A DNA stretch of 64,000 nucleotides. It comes from Antedon mediterranea (taxonomy: Eukaryota > Echinodermata > Crinoidea > Comatulida > Antedonidae). A model generated the notes under the pieces. That model saw only the letters and a list, made by a program, of their open reading frames with translations, was not told the DNA's origin and searched no databases. The stretch spans positions 9,873,312 through 9,937,311 of the forward strand of contig NC_092675.1 of assembly GCF_964355755.1 (NCBI RefSeq). Reading direction: 5' to 3'. This document shows, one piece after another, positions 61,840-64,000 of this stretch (position 1 is the first letter of the stretch; every line of letters begins with the position of its first letter). The translations under genes were made by a program, and so were the position numbers.

Positions 61840-62350
61840 TTGGATACTCCGTCTGGGGAAACACGCACAAGTCACGTGGTTTGACACGAATTCTTGGTGC
61901 ATACGATTATCCGGTTGACTAGTTTCAGCTGCATGCGATTGGCTACTCACTCGTACACCGTTTTAATATTCATATTTCAGAATTTCAAAGACTCGACAAC
62001 TAAGATGATGCGCATGCGCTATGTTACGTTTAGACAATGTGTACTTGGTTACATTTATGAAAGTTTCTGAAGGCTAGAAATTATTTTATATGCCTAGTAG
62101 TCTGGTAAACATTTTGATGGGATTTTTCCCAAGAACATGAAAACTCGTCTTGATATGATAGGCTATAGCTTCTCCGCAAATCAAACATTGAATGGATCAT
62201 TTATTACGCGGAGATAATTTTGATTTAATTCCCACCCAGACCCTGTCCTGTTCTGTGTGGTCGTGTAGCCCTGTTGTTGTGTGCCGCCGGCAGTGGTGGT
62301 ATGTAGGCCTACTTTATTGGCGTTTTATTTGGCAGGTCATACGTGCGAAT
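61840..62350. promoter_or_regulatory. CpG-richer promoter candidate with NRF1-type site
   Basis: CpG is far more frequent here than in the flanks. TGCGCATGCG (62009-62018) is a near-perfect NRF1 palindrome and CACGTG (61873-61878) is an E-box. GCCGCCGGCAGTGGTG before GTATGT at about 62300 could be a non-coding first exon with a donor site. No coding exon can be assigned nearby, so the direction is unknown. Confidence 0.35.
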
Positions 62351-64000
62351 TGAGTAGGACCTACGAAAGAGGCCTAGGCCAAGGACTAAACAATTAATAA
62401 ACAAAACAACTTGGCATTACGATTTATATTTCAACAGTCTCGATCGTACATTCAGCACTGTACGTACTCGATCTTTTTCATTTTGAAACAAAATGATCAT
62501 TGGTTGATTCGAAATCCATTTACATACCGCCCGCCCCATATAGCCAAATACGGTATGATAAACTACGTCATTCTTATCGGATGTTTGCGGTCTGCAAATC
62601 GATTTCTATACCTGTTTCACAAGTCTGTATTTTCAGACAAAAATCGTGGTCGAAATAAAAACAAATAAATAAAAAAAATAGATAATACAGACTTGGGGCA
62701 AGTCTACAAGCAGTACAGTACAAGAGCCCAAACTGTTATAGTGCTTTAACATAAAAACAAAAGCAGCCATAAATAATTGAAAGGAACCCTTTTTTCAACT
62801 TAGCTCAGCATCCAGCAGTTAACTTATAAAATAAATCAATTTAATGCTTCCTCACACCTGTTCACATACCTGTTCTAATTGCTATAGTAACATGTAACAT
62901 TAATTGCTATAGTAACACATAGATATAATGGTTTTAACTTCCTGGTGATGCAATGGTCAGGACCATTGAAGTTTAGCTAGCCGTTTTATTGTGATTCTGA
63001 ACTATATTATGGACCTCAGTGTCAGATATATGTTTTAAAATAATGGGGATGGGACAAGAGCAACATTAAAAATGAATTGTCCTTTACTTTACTTTTTAAT
63101 TATTCAGAATAAAAAATAATGCAATGTTAAAACTCATTGGATTGGCTGGAGATTATAAGGCAATTACTAATTTAATTTTGAATTTTAATTATAATTTCTA
63201 GATTTTAAAGTTTGTTAATTTTTACTTATATTATTGCACAAAATATAATATTGTATTTCGTTATATAAAATTAACATTGTTCATGCAGTGATTAACTTTA
63301 GATTTTGAATGCAAATAGATACACAATGAATAATTGTTTGAATTTGCTGGTAGGATATGCCTGATCTCAGCGCATTATGACAACATGGGAATTTATTCTT
63401 AATTATTGTGTAAATATGCAGTATGATGAAGATGATATTCAGTTTTGAAAGATGCTTTTTGCCAGAATGAAAGGACAGAAAGTAGAAAGAATAAATAAAA
63501 CTAATAATAAAAAATGTAAAGTAATATGTTGATTGATCATAAACTTTTACATGATGATGACTTAATAGAGCAGTACTTGACCTGGATTGACCTCAACTGA
63601 TCTCCCAGTCATTAACTCAATGATAGACATATGAAAATCTCTAGAAGGTCCAATGTGTGTAGGAATTATAAATTCCAATGAAGTAAAATTATGTCCCCAT
63701 CTGCATTTTTTTGACACAACAAAAAATCTTATTTAATTATTGATTCATAAGAACTGACCCTGAAAGTCAAGGTTATTTTGTTGGGTTAAAACTAATGTGT
63801 TTTTAAATTGCTGGGGCCTAATTTCTGCAGCATCAATACAATTCATAATTATACTGACCTGCATTTTGAAACTGTTTCAATGTGTGCAGTAACTATAACA
63901 TGTCAACATTACCCAACATGCAATGCATTCAAATGATCAAATGGTCAAGATGTAGGTAGTTGTCTCAAGGCCATTAAATATTAATTTGGATTTCGCCTAA
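62351..64000. other. No supported gene: AT-rich DNA
   Basis: Holds two ATTGCTATAGTAAC words (62878-62891 and 62903-62916). The 85-codon frame at 62411 has no recognisable domain. Confidence 0.4.

Overview
The window is AT-rich animal nuclear DNA from an intron-rich, repeat-laden genome. The best-supported coding content is two gene fragments on the + strand. AGGCCTA and TACTGTA/TACAGTA words are strikingly frequent. With the mix of Helitrons, Myb/SANT-bearing MITEs, tRNA-derived SINEs and LINE tails, this suggests a marine invertebrate, probably a deuterostome such as an echinoderm. That taxonomic guess is weak and rests on composition and repeat style only.

Gene content. (1) A DOK7-like adaptor gene occupies 25478-32297. 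Three internal exons encode the C-terminal part of a PH domain and an IRS-type PTB domain. A very long last exon encodes about 985 residues of disordered tail with Gly-Pro-Lys-Pro repeats, YxxP tyrosines and SH3-binding prolines. All three internal introns interrupt codons after the first base, and reading frame is preserved at every junction. The two short exons expected at the 5' end (start codon and first PH strands) were not found, so the gene is 5'-partial here. (2) About 8 kb downstream on the same strand, 40420-40515 is the first coding exon of a PDZ protein of the APWGF class (Shroom, PDLIM/ALP-Enigma or synaptopodin-2 type). Its remaining exons are not recognised in the window, so 40516 onward is probably a first intron longer than 23 kb. 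A CpG-richer stretch near 61.84-62.35 kb with an NRF1-type site may be a promoter of another gene.

Repeat layout. 0-21 kb: three almost identical ~0.8 kb TIR elements (4664-5479, 15070-15879, 19978-20800), each with a frameshifted Myb/SANT-like reading frame and many ATACCGTAT words; a 740 bp foldback element with a 9 bp target duplication (11515-12254); a non-autonomous Helitron (12721-14070); a retroelement fragment, a tRNA-headed SINE and a LINE tail. 22-28 kb: a second LINE tail, a Harbinger-type element carrying a nested MITE (23148-24090), then the DOK7-like gene. A small MITE starts exactly at the DOK7-like stop codon. 37-40 kb: a Helentron-like element with an internal duplication, a hairpin, and the PDZ exon. 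44-53 kb: a 58 bp x 7 minisatellite, a hAT-like end, SINE pieces, a second copy of the stop-codon MITE, a GAGCTC-rich minisatellite and an 873 bp TIR element. 55.0-60.4 kb: a 5.3 kb minisatellite of about 95 units of 56 bp, with nested higher-order duplications. The remaining DNA is AT-rich with no gene I can support. No rRNA, CRISPR, operon or bacterial signal is present.
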